From Isoetes taiwanensis (Eukaryota; Streptophyta; Lycopodiopsida; Isoetales; Isoetaceae), in contig JAJEKV010000003.1 of NCBI GenBank assembly GCA_021234155.1, forward strand, positions 27,077,166 to 27,141,165: a DNA stretch of 64,000 bases. The letters run 5' to 3'. Shown piece after piece: positions 12,366-25,159 of the stretch; the first letter of the stretch is position 1; each line of letters starts with the position of its first letter. The notes below the pieces were generated by a model that saw only the letters and a program-made list of their open reading frames with translations, was not told the DNA's origin and did no database searches. The translations under genes were made by a program, and so were the position numbers.

Positions 12366-13100
12366 AATCCTACCAAACCCTAGGGTTTGGTAGGGTTTAC
12401 ATCTCGAGCCAAAGGCGGAGACTAACACATCCGAAACTTTGCATGGAGTTCTCTCAGGTATGCTCGGGGACCATGCCCGGAGATGGGGTCAAATCCCCCC
12501 GCGACAAAGATGCTTTTTCGCACTCCCCTTCCTTTGGAAAGGGGCTTGTGAAGGGAGTCTCCAAAGGTATCTTTGACCGAGAAATTTGGCTCTGTCTCCC
12601 GGTGCCATGAGGGTAATCCAAAGACGGGTATTCCACGCCAGGTCCCGGGGCCCTTCGGGTCATCTGAGCATCCCCGAATGTAAACCCTATCAAACCCTAG
12701 GGTTTGCTAGGGTTTACATCTCAAGCGCCAAGACGGAGACTCACACATCCAAACTTTGCATGGGGGCTTGTGAAGGGGAGTCTCCAAAAGGTATCTTCCG
12801 ACCGGAAATTTGGCTCGTCTCCCGGTGCCATGAGGGTAATCCAAAGACGGGTATTCCACGCCGATCCACGGGCCCTCCGGGTCATCTGAGCATCCCCAGA
12901 ATGTAAACCCTATCAAACCCTAGGGTTTGCTAGGGTTTACATCTCGAGCGTCAAGACGGAGACTCACACATCCGAAACTTTGCATGGAGTTCTCTGTGTA
13001 TGCTTTGGGGACCATGCCCGGAGATGGGGTCGAATCCCCCTGCGCAACATGCCGTCTGAGACTCCCCTTCACTCGAAAGGGGCTTGTGAGTTCTCCAAGA
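12366..13100. repeat. ~230-310-bp tandem units each headed by a telobox palindrome
   Basis: Three copies start near 12369, 12679 and 12902. Each opens with an inverted repeat centred on AAACCCTAGGGTTT and continues with GAGACT(A/C)ACACATCC and AAACTTTGCATGG. The palindrome at 12369-12394 is a perfect 26-mer. Those at 12679-12718 and 12902-12941 are 40-mers with a single mismatched pair. AAACCCTA is the plant telobox and telomere-repeat half-site. Confidence 0.88.
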
Positions 13101-13309
13101 TCCTTCTATTCTATCCCTTGCCAAACTCCTCTACAAAAATTTCAAAGGTTATCATATTTCTTGCATAAAGTCCTAGTCACGTCACCACCATCTAGCCATA
13201 TGTCACCCAAAATTTGCCAACATCACCCAATGAAAAGACCAAAGATGGACATCTTTTCATTTTTGGCCTAGTCAAAACTTGGCCTTGCTTACTTGACATG
13301 CCATGTCAC

Positions 13310-13862
13310 CACTTTGAGTGCCTAGGTGGCATGCTTGAGCCTAGGTGGCATGCCTGAGCCACCTTTGCATGTTGGAACCTAGGTGGCATGTTGGAGCCAC
13401 GTGGCATATGGAGCCACATTGACATGTTTGAGCCTAGGTGGCATGTTAGAGCTTAGGTGGCATGTTTGAGCCACCTTGGCATGTTAGAGCCCACGTGGCA
13501 TGTTAGAGCCCACGTGGCATGTTGGAGTCCACGTGGCATGTTTGAGCCACCTTGGCATGTTGGAACCTAGGTGGCATGTTGGAGCCCACGTGGCATGTTT
13601 GAGCCACCTTGTCATGTCGGAGCCTAGGTGGCATGTCTGAGCCACCTTGGCATGCCTGAGCCACCTTGGCATGTTGGAGCCCACATAGCATGTTTGAGCC
13701 AACTTGGCATGTTGGAGCCCGCGTTGCATGTTTGAGCCACCTTGGCATGTTTGAGCCATCGTGGCATGTTTGAGCCTAGGTGGCATGTTGGTGCCTAGGT
13801 GGCATGTTCGAGCCACCTTGGCATGTTGGAGCCTAGGTTGCATGTTGGAGCCTGCGTGGTGC
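13310..13862 (-). repeat. 18-19-bp minisatellite array, reverse orientation
   Basis: The same unit as at 9430-10306, but reverse-complemented (GGAGCCTAGGTGGCATGTT), about 29 copies. With the left array it brackets the 3-kb core as an inverted pair. Orientation flips near 13862. Confidence 0.92.
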
Positions 13863-14756
13863 CACCTAGTCTCAAACACCTAGTCTCAAACATGCCACCT
13901 AGATTCCGACATGCCACCTAGGCTCAAACATGCCAAGGTGGCTCAAACATGCCACATGGGCTCCAACATGCCAAATAGACTCCAACATGCCAAGGTGGTT
14001 CAAACATGTCGAGGTGGCTCAAGTATACCACAAGGGCTCCAACATGCCACCTAGGCTCAAACATGCCAAGGTGGCTCAAACATGACACGCAGGCACCAAC
14101 ATGCCACCTAGGCTCCAACATGCCAAGGTGGCTCAAGCATGCCACCTAGGCTCCAACATGCCAAGGTGGCTCAAACATGACACCTAGGCTCCAACATGCC
14201 ACCTAGACTCCAACATGCCACCTAGGCTCCAACTTACCACCTAGGTTCAAATATGCCAAGGTGGCTCAAACATGCCACATGGGCCCAAACATGCCACTAG
14301 GCTTTAACATGCCAATGTGGCTCAAACATGCCAAGATGGCTCAAACACGCCACCCAGGCTCCAACATGCCACTTAGGCTCAAACATGCCACATGTGCTCC
14401 AACATGCCACATAGTCTCAAACATGCCAAGGTGGCTCAAACATGCCAAGATGGCTCAAACAAGCCACCTAGGCTCAAAACATGCCACCTTGGCTCCAACA
14501 TGCCACTTATCCAACATGCCACCTAGGCTCCAACATGCCAAGGTGGCTCAAACATGCCATGCAGGCTCCAACATGCCACCTAGGCTCAAACATGCCAAGA
14601 TGGCTCAAGCACGCCACCTAGGCTCCAACATGCCAAGATGGCTCAAACATGTCATCTAGACTCCAACATGCCACCTTGGCTTTAACATGCCACCTAGGCT
14701 CAAACATGCCAACGTGGCTCAAACATGCCATGTGGGCTCCAACATGCCACGTGGGC
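13863..14756 (+). repeat. 18-19-bp minisatellite array, forward orientation, second block
   Basis: Forward-orientation units resume directly after the reverse array and run ~890 bp, about 47 copies. The end falls in CCACGTGGGCATGCGCC near 14755. Confidence 0.92.
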
Positions 14757-16560
14757 ATGCGCCTATAGAGCGGTGCTTGCCTGCCTTGGTTCTATTTTTG
14801 AGATCTGAGATGTTTTTTTTTTTGCTTCTACTTATGTAAAACTTGGTGTGTTCCGGAACTCGATATTATCTCCAGTTTTAATGCTAGTTTTCATAGGATT
14901 GGCAGATCCAGCACAACAGTTGGTCGGGCTTCCAATGTGAGGAGGAGTAATTCTTTCCACGCAAGCTATTATTTTCGGAGCCATATAATCTTCTCCAGAA
15001 TTTTGTTCTGCATCTATTCTGTTTCAGCATTTTAGGATGGAAATAGTTCTAAACACTCTCGGAACTACGCTTTGGTAATCGCCTATGCTATCCGGAGGGT
15101 ATACTACCATGCAGGGCCTCTCGATATAAAAACATACTGAGAGTTGTTGAAGCTCTTACAATCTCGACCTTTGCTATTGCGGGTTTTATTTCGGGTGTGC
15201 ATATAACCTTTTCCTTTTATCATTTAAAATTTCGAGAATGTTTTTTGCTTTCTTAAGAACCTGGGAAAACCGCTGGTAAGCCAGATCAAGCTAAACCAAC
15301 TCGTGTGCATTGCCAAGCGGCCGATTCTGCGCAGCAATTGCAGCGTGATCCACCTAAAGGATCGACTAGAAATAGTTTTCAAGGGCAATCGCTACTCTGA
15401 CATCCCCGAAGAAATATATGGGCACTGGCCATACCTCAAGGGTAGGGGTAGGGAGTTGTATATAAAAAGGCGGCAGAGAGAAAAGAGTGGGGCACAATAG
15501 GAGAAACAATAGCCCCCTGTAGTAGGAAAAAAAAAGGGGGGATAAAATTTATTATATATATTTAAAAAATATGCATGCAAATGCAAGTAGTATTTTATTA
15601 AACCGGCCAAGATGGACGGTTGAGATCTTCATCCCCATTTTATTATGTTAGATATTGGCCCTTGAAATTGATGGTCGAGATTGACAGCACGATGAACGGC
15701 TAAGATGTTGATCCAAGTCCTCTAATGTGATTGGCCTTGCGCCATGTGTTTCCCTCCGCCCTGTGCTTTCCTCTCTGTGTTTTTCCTCTCTCCCCCTTGA
15801 CTATGGCGAATCCGGCAGAGCTCCTTCCTATGTTTTTCCCTCTCCCGTGCTTTCCTCCCCTGCTTTTTTCCTCTCTACCCCTTGGCTATGGCCCTTGGCG
15901 ATGGTGAATCCCAGAGCTCCTCCCCTGTGTTTTTCCTCTCTCCCTCCGCTTTCCTCCCTGTTTTTTTCCCTCTCCCCTTGGCAATGGGCCCTTGGCGTTG
16001 GCGAATCCGGCAGAGCTCCTTTGCTTGGCGATGGCAAAGCTTCTTCTTGATGTGGGTGCTCTGTCGCTGCATCAACTGGTATAAAATGGCCCGTAAAAAA
16101 AGGTCAGGAAGATATCAAGAACATCAAGGTCATTACATAGATCCATCGATGGGAGCCCGAAAATGGCTCGAGCGCACTCGGATGCGTAAGGGTAGTCAAA
16201 TGGACATGAGCTGCAATAAATCCGGACAAGACAACTGGGAGCCCTAGATTCTCAATAATTAATTGTTCCGAGTTTGGAGGTCCTGGCTATGGCGGTAGAG
16301 GACTGCAGAAGATGTGGCTTGGACTCCAAGGTAACTCCAAAAAAAGCATATTCACCGCTCTCTTGATCTTGTAAAAATCTAATCCGTTCTTTCAATCACG
16401 GATGACCTAGTCCGCCCATCCGAGCTTCCGCTGCAGATCCTTAAAGATGACTTAATCCAACAGAGTAGACCGGAATGAGGATCAAGAAGGCTTAGCGACT
16501 CTTGTCACGGGGAGGGGCTCGTGGACTCCAGTAAATCTTATTCTACTCTCTATTTCCTCC
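14757..16560. other. no gene recognised; pyrimidine-rich imperfect repeat inside
   Basis: Around 15727-16030 a CT-rich segment ending in CTTGGCNATGG(C)GAATCC(GG)CAGAGCTCC is repeated three times with ~100-bp spacing. A TATATAAAAAGG promoter-like sequence lies near 15459-15470. Short frames exist, but none has a recognisable domain. Confidence 0.4.
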
Positions 16561-18200
16561 CCGATTGCATATGCCCATGATGTATTTCTAGAAACTACAT
16601 AGGCGCCCTGTTTCTATGAATATGAAACTAGAACGTAGTAAGAATACCGCAAGCTAATTGTTTTGATATGCCTTTGAAACTGGAAAAGGACCAACATTGT
16701 TGTCTTTCTAAACCAATTTTTGAACATTGTTGTCTTTTTAAACCAATTTTTGAATAAAAGGTTCATCCAAAATTTGGCAATGAGCATAACGATTGTTCTG
16801 TCTACTTCAAAATAAGATCAATTGAGCACTCAATATTCTATTGTGTTTGTTTTGCAGGTGAAGAGCATTGGCACCGGGCTTTTTCTATGAAGGGGTGATC
16901 ATCCACGGTTTGTTTTATTATGCGTAAGAGAGAGGATTAGAAACCGCGAGAAAATGCATTTGGCAGACCCTCCATTTGTAAAGAAACATGCTAACTTGTC
17001 AAAGGTTGTTAAAGGGATCTTTCTTTTCTTCAGAATATTTTGGCATAATGAAAGGAAACAGACAAGTTTGCAAGGCGGCAGTGCCATGAAAAGAAGAATA
17101 TGCATATCATTTACTATGTATCAAATCAGCTCCATGGCAAGAATTTGAATAAAGCAAAATTGAGTTTATACAATATATAAATTTGTGAAAATATAACTGC
17201 GGTTTCAAGGCAAGCTTGAGTTTAAATATGGAATCAATTAAGATCAAAACTTAAAGGCAAACTTGAGTTTAGTAGACATTCAAATGATGCTTGCTCCATG
17301 ATGTCTTTTTCCTTTTAGTAGATTGAAATTATCAATAGCTAATATATAATTGTTTTTTTTTTTTGAAAATTTGAGTGCCACGTGTCAATATTTGATTGGT
17401 TAGACAGATGTTCCAGAGCGGACCAAACAGGTTTTTTTTTTTATTGAAGAGCGGACCAAACAGGTTGTTTCTCTAAATTTAAATAAAAGCCACATATATT
17501 TTATTTCATTGAAACAACAGCTATATTAAGAAACAACGTGTCTACTTCTTAATAGCTACATATCAAATCAAGGAAAACAATGTTCCCTATATGTGGATTT
17601 CTTTAAAACTACGTATTGTTTTTTAAGAAAACAATAATAACTTTTAAAACCAACATGTAAAGAAAAAACATAATACATATAGAAAAAAAAGGTATATCTA
17701 ATAACTACATATTGTCGTAGTAAAACAACATTTGAAAACAACAATTATTCTAAAATAATACATGTGGATTTCTTAGATATTACGTATTTTCTTTTGTGAA
17801 AACAATGTTAACTTAAAGAACTACAAGTGGAGAAAACAAAACAACACACATTGAAAAGGAAAAAAAAACTATTCTTTTTCAATTTTCCACGTATTAATAT
17901 TCAAACCTACATGTGTTTTTTGGAATACAAACAACGCGTGGCTCCTCCAAAAAACAACAGTCAAGAAAAAACCACACGTTGACAAAAGTTCGTGAAAAAC
18001 AATAGTGAAAAAAAGGACACGTTGATCAAAAACAAAAAGCTGCCAGAAAAACCACAGTGGAATTTTTTGCCAAAAAACCACTGTCTCTTTGTGCAAATCC
18101 GGATAAACGGGCCACGTGGACTTTTGGGGTCATTTTGGTGTTGTTTTTGGCATAAAACAACACTTCCGTACAACTAAAAAACAACTGTGGACCAAAAATT
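16561..18200. other. AT-rich, no gene recognised
   Basis: The segment is dominated by A-rich runs with many AAAACAAC motifs between 17460 and 18190. The phrase AGCGGACCAAACAGG occurs twice (near 17417 and 17450), separated by a T tract. Nothing codes convincingly. Confidence 0.45.
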
Positions 18201-21110
18201 GGGGTCAGTGTGATTGTTTTTACCTCCTTTTATTTCTAAGTTTCACAAAGCGAGTACTTACCTTTCTTCAAGAGGTTATAGTGCTGAGCAGGAGCAGCTA
18301 GGCAAGCGGTCGCCTCCCTTTCTTGGCCGAACCTGACAGTGGAAAATGCATCGGTTGAGGTTTTTTCTGATGGTAGCACAACATTCCATCCTGCTATCCA
18401 CAATCAAAGCTTCAAATCTGTTGCAGTTAGTATCTGTATTTTTCTCAGGTGGCCATGAGCTTTTTTCTCTGTTTATAGCAGGTATTCTACTAACGTGGAC
18501 TCTTTCTTTGGTGCTTCACTAGTCTTTGGTGAAGAGCTATGACTTCTTCCTCGGATTTCGTCACGCCAAAAGGGTATATCCAATTATGGGATACTGGCCT
18601 ATAAGGCGAAGAAAAGAAGCTGCAAATGAAGGTTCGAGTCATGTAGAAAAGCTAGGATATTTTTCTGTAAGCAGGGATTATCTTTTGTGATTTGGTAGCT
18701 TGTTAGGTGCTCCATTCTTTCTTACTAGCAAGAAAGATCAACTATTTGGTTTAGAATGATTAATGGCAAAGCTTGTTTCTGTTTTGATGATGAACAAACT
18801 TCTGGAGTCTTTTTTGCAGTACTCCAAAGCATGATGATAGGTAAAATATGCCCATATTTAACTCAAGTACTGCTACGCTTGACTTTTAGTCTTGATACTA
18901 TATCTAAGACCTTTTAGGTGCTGCTATGCCTGAAATGGGGTACTGTTATGCCTGATATGCTCAACTACTTTTACGCTTGAACTCTTTTTGTCTTGGGTAC
19001 TACTTTTACGCTTGAACTCTTTTTTTCTTGGATTCTGTTATGCCCAAGATCACCCAGGTACTGATATGCCTGAGAATGGCTATTTTTGCTAAGGCATTGA
19101 TATACCTTAGTATCTGGCACCGTTGATGAAGGTTGTGCTACAAGGTTTGCTTTTGAAGGAAGGGAATCAGCATGGCAGACTTCAAGATTTAGTTATTCTT
19201 CTTTCTCTCCTTCAGCTTTTGTAGTGGACACCGTGTGCTTCATTCTATCTGACAAAGTTATTTCTTGCATTGGAATTGGAAAGATGAAGACGTTGAGTTT
19301 CTCCTATAGTAGTCTTTCCAAGGAAGATGCACTGAATTTTTATCTAATCCTTGAGGTATAGTAGTCTTTCCAAGGAAGATGCACTGAATTTTTATCTAAT
19401 CCTTGAGGGATTACTTCTGCATAAATTCTTCTAAATTTTTGAATAAAATTTCTCTGTTCCTTCAAAAAATAAAAAAATAAAGTTTCACAAAGCCTGTATT
19501 TTGGAACATTCGTCCCTCTGATCTCTATCCTAGTGAATTCAAATCCAATGTCAAAGGTCCTGGATCCGATAGTATATGGATTTGGCCCGAGAATGCCAAG
19601 TGCACACAGAGAAAGTGGAAAATGGATCCGATTCAAGAATACCAAGCTTGGTAGTAATGCGCACAGAGAAAGTGAAACGGATGAAAAACCTTGGAGTATC
19701 ATCCCTGTAGAATCAATCATGCATCGACAAATACCGCAAATATGCCTCTACAATCTCGATAAAGGCACCATCCATAAAAAATTGAAGTCTAAACAAAGAG
19801 ATTCACGAAGATTTCCATAGTGAAATTTAAACAAAATAGATTGGGTCGAAATTATTAGCATTGGCGCAATCTACTGCTGGCATGTGGCATCTGCCTCTAT
19901 CGCAGAATGGAAGTTGGGTCTGCCATTCTGGCCTGCCTCTTTCATCTATTCTTTAGATCAAATCCAACGCTTATATAAGAGAAACTATTCAAACATATTC
20001 ATACCTATGCTCTATTTCCAAATCTAAACTGTATTTTGAGGTCCATGAACTGCATTTTGAGGCCAATGCCTAGGGAAGATTTAAACTCTTCAATTCTCTG
20101 TATTCAAAAGAATGTTTTTGCATTTGGCGCAAATACGAAACAAGGAATGCAGAAAAACAGGGTATGCTTGACGACATGCTTGGAGACTCCGGCATGAACT
20201 GTCCATCACGACCTGCAACAATACCATGCTTCGCTTCAACAATACCCTGCTTCGATTCAACAATATCCTACTTCGATCTTCTGGGCAACAAACCCTTTCA
20301 ACGATGTAGAATAAGCCCTTTTTTAATGTATCTAAGAAGAAAAACCGAAGCTAGTATTTTTATGAGCTACGACTGTAGAATAAACCCTTTTAATGTATCT
20401 AAGAAAAGCCCGAGGCTAGTATTTTTATGAGCTACAGCAATAACTCCTGGCTCAGAACCCTGTTGGTAAAATCCGGCGAAGAAACTATAAATCAGGCATA
20501 ACAGTACCCCATTTCAGGCCTGATCTATGCGCAAGAACTGCAATAACTATAAATCAGGCCAAGAAACTGCCATGCAAATCCAAATCCATAGCCACAGCCT
20601 GCTGCAAGTATCCTTCAAGCTTTGCAAAAAAATTTCTCCCCAATATCTATTTTGTGGGAAAAAGTCAACCGGTCCCCCTTTCCCGCGTGGCCGGTGACTA
20701 GCTCCCGGCTACTGGTCGCGGGACCCCACCGTCCACACCGGAAAAGAAGTAGGACATGGTAAGAGGTCTGTAATACATTTTACTTTGGATTGCTTGTTCC
20801 TTGTTGCTTGTTGATTACAGTTTTAACTAGAACAAAGCAACTCAGCAAAGGGTGGGTTAAAACCTTTGTTCCCGATCTGATCTCCATTCAAACAGTCCTG
20901 GCATGAAAACCTGAAGTCCTTATACAAAAAGACACACGTGCAAAAAAGAACATGGTTACTATATTGAAATTGTCATTGGGAAATAAATACATGTTTCAGC
21001 GCATCTCCTTCAAATGATGTAATTTCTGAAACTCTCCCAAAAAAGAATTGCTATATCATCGCAGCAACATAGCTGCCAAAACTTTTTCTTGACTTCAGCA
21101 AAAAAACATT
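18201..21110. repeat. repeat-rich non-coding stretch with short tandem duplications
   Basis: Two segments related to the 8.2-8.6 kb unit occur at 18215-18260 and 19482-19560. A 51-bp segment is duplicated in tandem at 19306-19356 and 19358-19408. A ~67-bp segment is duplicated at 20303-20370 and 20371-20435, diverging slightly. Around 18880-19090 phrases such as TACTTTTACGCTTGAACTCTTTTT and TATGCCTGA recur. I see no gene. Confidence 0.6.
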
Positions 21111-21125
21111 TGCGGCTGCAATCAA

Positions 21126-24100
21126 TCAGATCGCATGTGCAACTGGCCTATCCCATGTAGTTTCTTTAGTTTCAAGGTTTGCATAATAGACATCTCCTGA
21201 GCTGTCATCGAAGTATGCCTACATAATACAAGAACTTAGATTATGGAAAGCACAGACTAGATATCAAAATCCTTTTACACGCTAATAAAAATAATGGAAG
21301 GAAACAACAGGTGAACATGATTTACTCCTAAAAACGCTACTTGTGTTTAGATAGACCTGAAGTACCAATTCAGTAAAAGGAAAGATACATACACGCCATC
21401 CAGATGGAAGATTCTTTGAAAGCTCCTCTACATTCAATTTTTGCTTTCCCTTGTCTTGACTTGAAGTGACTGCATCTGCCATGCTGGCATTTTGGGACAG
21501 ACTTTTCTTTGCCCGTTTAACTCTTTCCCTCCTACATACATAAAAAAAAAAGATAAAGATCGGCAATTAATAAAAGAATACCAAATTATAACGTTATTTA
21601 CCAGTCTAGGGTCCCAAGAGGTTGGAAATTAGCATTTTCCAAGGCTTCCCCGCTAGCTATCTGCTTCCGACGCCATTCCTGAAATACAAAATGGCTGAAC
21701 ATCAAGAACAGACTCTATCTTAAATAACTCTTACAAATCAACAAACCTCGATTTCTTTTTCACGCTTCCTCTCCAAGGCTGCGGGATCATATAGAACTTT
21801 GTCTTCATCTTCCTCACTTCCATGTAGCTCCTCTTTTGCAGCCATCCACTACAAGTTTGCGACTAAAGTTATGAGTGCTTTAAACTACGCCTTCAACAAT
21901 CAAACACTTGATAAGCTTCGATGTAATACCTTGTCTACAAGAACAGCAACTTTCTTCTTTGACCTAAGGGGTCCTGCACCAGGCTGGGCCCTCTTCTTTG
22001 ATTTTGAAACTGCACATAATCAATCTCCTTAAATACAATAATTGAAAAATTTATTAAGTATAGATATAGTTACGGACCTTTATTAGCTGCTTTCTTCTCT
22101 TCCACAGTGCTACCTCCACTTGTAATGGTATCACCATCTTCCTTTACCTTAGGCTTAGAAGCCTCCACCAGGGGTGCAACAGTAGCAGACGATGGCGGCT
22201 TTGGGATTGGAGCAAGAACTGGGAACAGTGGAGCAGGAACAGATACCTGAAAAGCAGGTGCAATAGCAACAGAAGCAGGAACCAGGGGAGCCAATGTTGA
22301 AGTAGGATATTTATCAGACAATGCTTGCTCATAATGCTCACTTTGGCCATAAGTTTCCATAATCCCATTTGCTGACACTGCTTCATAAGATGGAAACTGT
22401 GGAGGGTAACAATAAGAAAGAGTTGGGATGCCTTCTTCCGGAATATGTGAAGTAGACACTGCATGTGAGAATGTAAACTGAGGTACTTCTGTCTGCAATT
22501 TTCCAGGTGAAGATGATGGCAAAGGTGGTGGCTCCTCTGTTGGTGGCAATGGGATGTTCTCAGCATCGCATTCAGGTGGAGGAGGAGGAGCCCATTCATC
22601 ATCTGGGGGAGGTGGGGGTGGAGGCTGCCATGTTTGAGGAACATATGTAATCAGAGGCGCAGATGCCATTCCAACTGTATTTAGATCCAGTTGATATACG
22701 TTATAGGTAAATGGACTTTGATGTCCTGCATGATCGCCATTCACTTCATGTGTATACCCAGATGGACTTGTCTCCTCATCAACATCCATGTCAACATCCA
22801 TGTCAACATCATTATCTCCATCCACTCTGTTATCTTGTAGAACCGACTGAGGGTCATCCAATGTTACTGGCTCAACAACCTTTCTGTCTTCAAAACCACC
22901 ATCATGATTGAGAGTTTGGTTTGTATGAGAAAGAGACAAGCTATTTTGTTTTAATTTCTCGACTTTGGAGTCTTCAAGAGCGAGGAAAGACTCTATCTTC
23001 TGTAATTGAACCTGCATGTGTCCCCAGAAAGCTTCACCACAAGCACCTTGCAGCGACCTACAATCAGAAAGTCGAATATCTGCTTCAACTGCTAGTCTTA
23101 AATGCATTGGCATATCATCAAGTGTAGTTCTGCATATAGTGAACAAACTTGCTGAATATCTTATGAAGCAATCAAAGGATATTAAAAAAAATTACTTGAT
23201 CCTTCCTAACCTGGTAATTTCTCTTAGACGCACAACCAATGACTCAGCCCACTTCAATATTTGAGATGGTCCGTTTTGTTGAGCTGTTACAGTATCTAAA
23301 GTCTGAACTCCATGGCCCCCTTCAGTTAGTGCAGTATAAAATCTCCCTGTATACAGGTAAGGGTCCACTGCCTTTCCTAAAACAGTGCTTTGTGTCACTG
23401 CAGCTGTTTGGTTTAAGCTATCATTATCCTGATTATATAATGTGCTCTCAAACTCTTCAGCACCATATTTTGAAGCATCATTCACATCATCCAAGAAAGT
23501 CACTTTCCCTTCAATTTTATATGTTTTTAAAGTGGGATCCTCCCATGTTGTCTCTCCAGTTACAGTATTCCAATAATAATAGTCACCACTTTCTTCATGA
23601 AGAACTGCTTGCCATTCCCCATTAGTCTTAACTTCTTTACAAGAAGCTTCTTCTATACTTGTGAGCAAATCAGGACCTTCCACAGTTTCAGCTCCAACAA
23701 TTGGCACATGCGCTGTATCTATTGGCTCATCATCAGGCAATATAGGAACAAGAGCTGGCGTAACATGTTCATCTTCTTTAGTTTTGGCTGGCTGGTCCTC
23801 AGAGCTTGGATCATCCACAGAACCCTCCCTCAAAAGTCCACTAGTTTCTAAATCCGCCAAAAAATCAGCCACCTTCAACACAAACATAAGTAAGTAGATG
23901 GATTCACACGATCATGTGCTTGAAGCTAGTCTTTAACAGAAAGGCTCAATACCTGGTCATCCAATTGATCTGATTGATCATTGTGGGTCACCTCAGATGA
24001 TTCCCTTAAAGTTCTTGCTTCTTTTTCCTCCTCTTCCTCATCACTATACTGCCCGAGTAATGACAATGGATTTCCCTGCAACCCTGCAAACCAAAAGTTG

Positions 24101-24913
24101 ATCAAACGGAAAGCTAAAAATCCCTAAACCATTCTCATTGCTCTTAAACATAGCAATCTCTCGACATTCTAATTGCCACTGTGAAGCCAATTAACATGAC
24201 ATTATTCTCTTATCACCAGTGAATACCTGACATCACAGATGAAGTTAAGAAACCGAACAAAGTTAGAATCATACGAACCGATATAACTGCTGGGGCGTAC
24301 ATTCTCCACACGCTCTGGCTCTATCAATAGTGTTCTGCTGGTACCATGACTGACAAAGCAAGCACTTCTTCAACAGAGCTGATTAAGAATTAACATTCCA
24401 ACTTGCCAATCTGCTATGTTCTGACTCATTGTTCACAAATTGGAGCCAATCTACAGGCCCCAGATCATGTTTGCATGTGCTTACGGAGGCAATCCCAAGA
24501 AACCCACCTGATTGAGATGGTGGTGAAGGGCACCCAGCGCTAAGACCCTCATCATCTTTTCCAGCTTCAACTTTAGCAGAGGTGTCAGCTGCTGTTTCTG
24601 CAAACCATCATTTCAAGTGCTATTAACATATGAATAAAGTTAGCTTCAAATTGCATAAAGCTGATTCAGCAGGTTCTTATGAATCTAGATGGAAACCCTA
24701 ATTTATTTCTGCTTGTAAATCAGTGTTTTGCAGTCGCCAAAATTCGAAAAAGGAAAAAGAAAATCAGGCACGAATAGGGTATGCTTGAAAACAACAACTT
24801 GGAAGAAATATACCTGAACTTGTGGGTTCGTCCTCGAGAGACAGGTCGAGCTTTACCCGACGACTGCTTCCTCCACCAAGAGTACCATGCTTTCGGTCCC
24901 TTCGTCGTCCCAT
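21126..24913 (-). CDS. two-WW-domain protein, FNBP4-like, 10 exons, 841 residues
   Basis: Exons in transcript order: 24913-24814, 24597-24508, 24083-23953, 23872-23211, 23129-22078, 22009-21930, 21848-21747, 21678-21602, 21531-21393, 21218-21126. All introns are GT-AG and the phases join into 842 codons including the stop. The N-terminus MGRRRDRKHG...RRVKLDL is basic. GNPLSLLGQYSDEEEEE follows near residue 70. WW domain 1 (GEW...DYYYWN...TTWEDP) spans about 191-221. A proline-rich stretch with a PPPPPPP run spans ~490-532. The C-terminal lysine-rich linker has WRRKQIASGEALENANFQPLG. WW domain 2 (GWR...VYYAN...TTWDRP) ends at ~836 and is split by the last intron. Animal FNBP4 binds formin and spliceosome-associated proteins through its WW domains; a similar nuclear adaptor role is inferred, not shown. 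Confidence 0.9.
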
Positions 24914-24990
24914 CTTATTGCGCCGGATCAGGCCGAGCCTCGTTTGGCAGCCCTTAGGTTTACTTCAATGCAAAGACCCGTCGAGCAGGG

Positions 24991-24999
24991 CTTATATAA
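24991..24999 (-). promoter_or_regulatory. TATA box of the WW-domain gene
   Basis: TTATATAAG on the minus strand lies about 80 bp upstream of the ATG at 24913. A transcription start ~30 bp downstream would leave a 5' untranslated region of about 50 nt. Confidence 0.6.
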
Positions 25000-25159
25000 T
25001 CGAGGAACGACCTAGTCGTAGTTTCCTACAACAAGATGGGAGGGTTGCCCTAGGTTAAAAAAACTATTCTATTCTATTCCTAGGTTGTTATTTTTAGCGC
25101 GCAGGGTGAGATTCGACTACTAGAGTGTGTTTTTGCATTGGGTTTCGATCATGCCAATG

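Noticed and set aside
9495..14659. Open frames encoding repeated MPxRLxHAT / CHLGSNMP peptides
   Set aside because: They arise from the 18-19-bp repeat in several frames and both strands at once; no start context or domain supports a protein.
9430..14756. CRISPR-like regular repeats
   Set aside because: Units are directly adjacent without unique spacers, vary in sequence, and the context is a plant-type nuclear genome with no cas genes.
15727..16050. Ser/Leu/Pro-rich frames on both strands
   Set aside because: Product of a three-fold CT-rich repeat; no domain.
19533..19820. 95-codon frame at 19.5 kb
   Set aside because: Contains an internal repeated ...CACAGAGAAAGTG... segment and lies in dispersed repeat; no domain seen.
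22144..22644. Leu/His-rich frame within the WW gene
   Set aside because: Shadow of exon 5 of the WW-domain gene in another frame.
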